From contig CAVXWX010000012.1 in NCBI GenBank assembly GCA_963765555.1, positions 372,001 through 436,000 on the forward strand: 64,000 nt of DNA, in the 5' to 3' direction. The notes below the pieces were generated by a model. The model ran no database searches and was not told where the DNA came from. It saw only the letters and a program-made list of their open reading frames with translations. Origin of the DNA: JL08 sp963765555 (GTDB taxonomy: Bacteria; Pseudomonadota; Alphaproteobacteria; Rhodobacterales; Rhodobacteraceae). The translations under genes were made by a program, and so were the position numbers. Shown here piece after piece: positions 63,897 to 64,000 of the stretch (its first letter is position 1; every line of letters begins with the position of its first letter).

Positions 63897-64000
63897 CCGG
63901 CCGCGCGCCGGGAAATTGTCCTTTCCCTCTTGCCCTGTGAAGCATTGCCGCCTATACGGCGCGTCTGTTCGTGCGTCCGGCCAATATGGCATGCCGAGTC

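Overview
The window looks like a chromosome segment of an alphaproteobacterium of the Rhodobacteraceae (Roseobacter/Rhodobacter group). It is GC-rich and has short intergenic gaps and many 1- to 4-base gene overlaps. Several loci are characteristic of that family: an RpoE-ChrR pair divergent from an FAD protein/DUF1365/MFS/DUF3833/SDR operon, an Mcl1-type malyl-CoA lyase, a double-domain ALDH16 next to deoC, a DgcN-DgcA D-amino-acid module, and the lspA-DUF3035-M16-M16 order. The genus cannot be fixed from the sequence. No rRNA, tRNA, CRISPR array, insertion sequence or prophage was seen.

Layout. 0-12 kb is housekeeping: truB (cut by the window edge), a DUF2233 protein, rbfA, dapB, an SdhAF4-like protein, rsmB, a heparinase II/III protein, purH, lspA, a DUF3035 lipoprotein and an active/inactive M16 peptidase pair. 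12-22 kb holds ALDH16 and deoC, a SitABCD-type manganese/iron ABC transporter behind a perfect palindromic operator, and purine catabolism (PuuE-UraD fusion and ureidoglycine aminohydrolase). 22-28 kb holds mutL, rmuC, an EamA exporter, a WYL regulator and the chrR/rpoE singlet-oxygen switch. 28-34 kb is the divergent operon next to rpoE, probably acting on membrane lipids. 34-42 kb is mixed metabolism (saccharopine dehydrogenase, GST, phosphatase, amidohydrolase, sulfatase, SDR, OafA-type acyltransferase). 42-44 kb has a solitary ectoine synthase and an FkbM-like methyltransferase. 44-49 kb is a TetR-controlled five-gene operon (exported isochorismatase-like hydrolase, DUF1348, flavin reductase-fold protein, exported epoxide-hydrolase-like protein, PhzF). 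49-53 kb has an acyl-CoA dehydrogenase, an AraC regulator and an ArsR-permease pair. 53-58 kb carries mcl1 and, divergently, dgcN-dgcA-dat-ridA for D-amino-acid catabolism. 58-64 kb ends with a sterol desaturase/acyltransferase ORF, small conserved proteins, an N-formylglutamate amidohydrolase and pyk.

Caution on data quality. Ten conserved genes (truB, mutL, rpoE, the 31-kb MFS gene, ectC, mcl1, dgcN, dgcA, dat, pyk) are split by small indels, 13 events in all. Twelve are restored by removing exactly one base; the thirteenth is net +2 or -1. Such a strong bias toward insertions in essential genes points to sequencing or assembly error rather than gene decay, so these genes are annotated as full-length CDS with frameshifts. 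The same error may have produced the apparent sterol desaturase-acyltransferase fusion at 58.4-60.5 kb.
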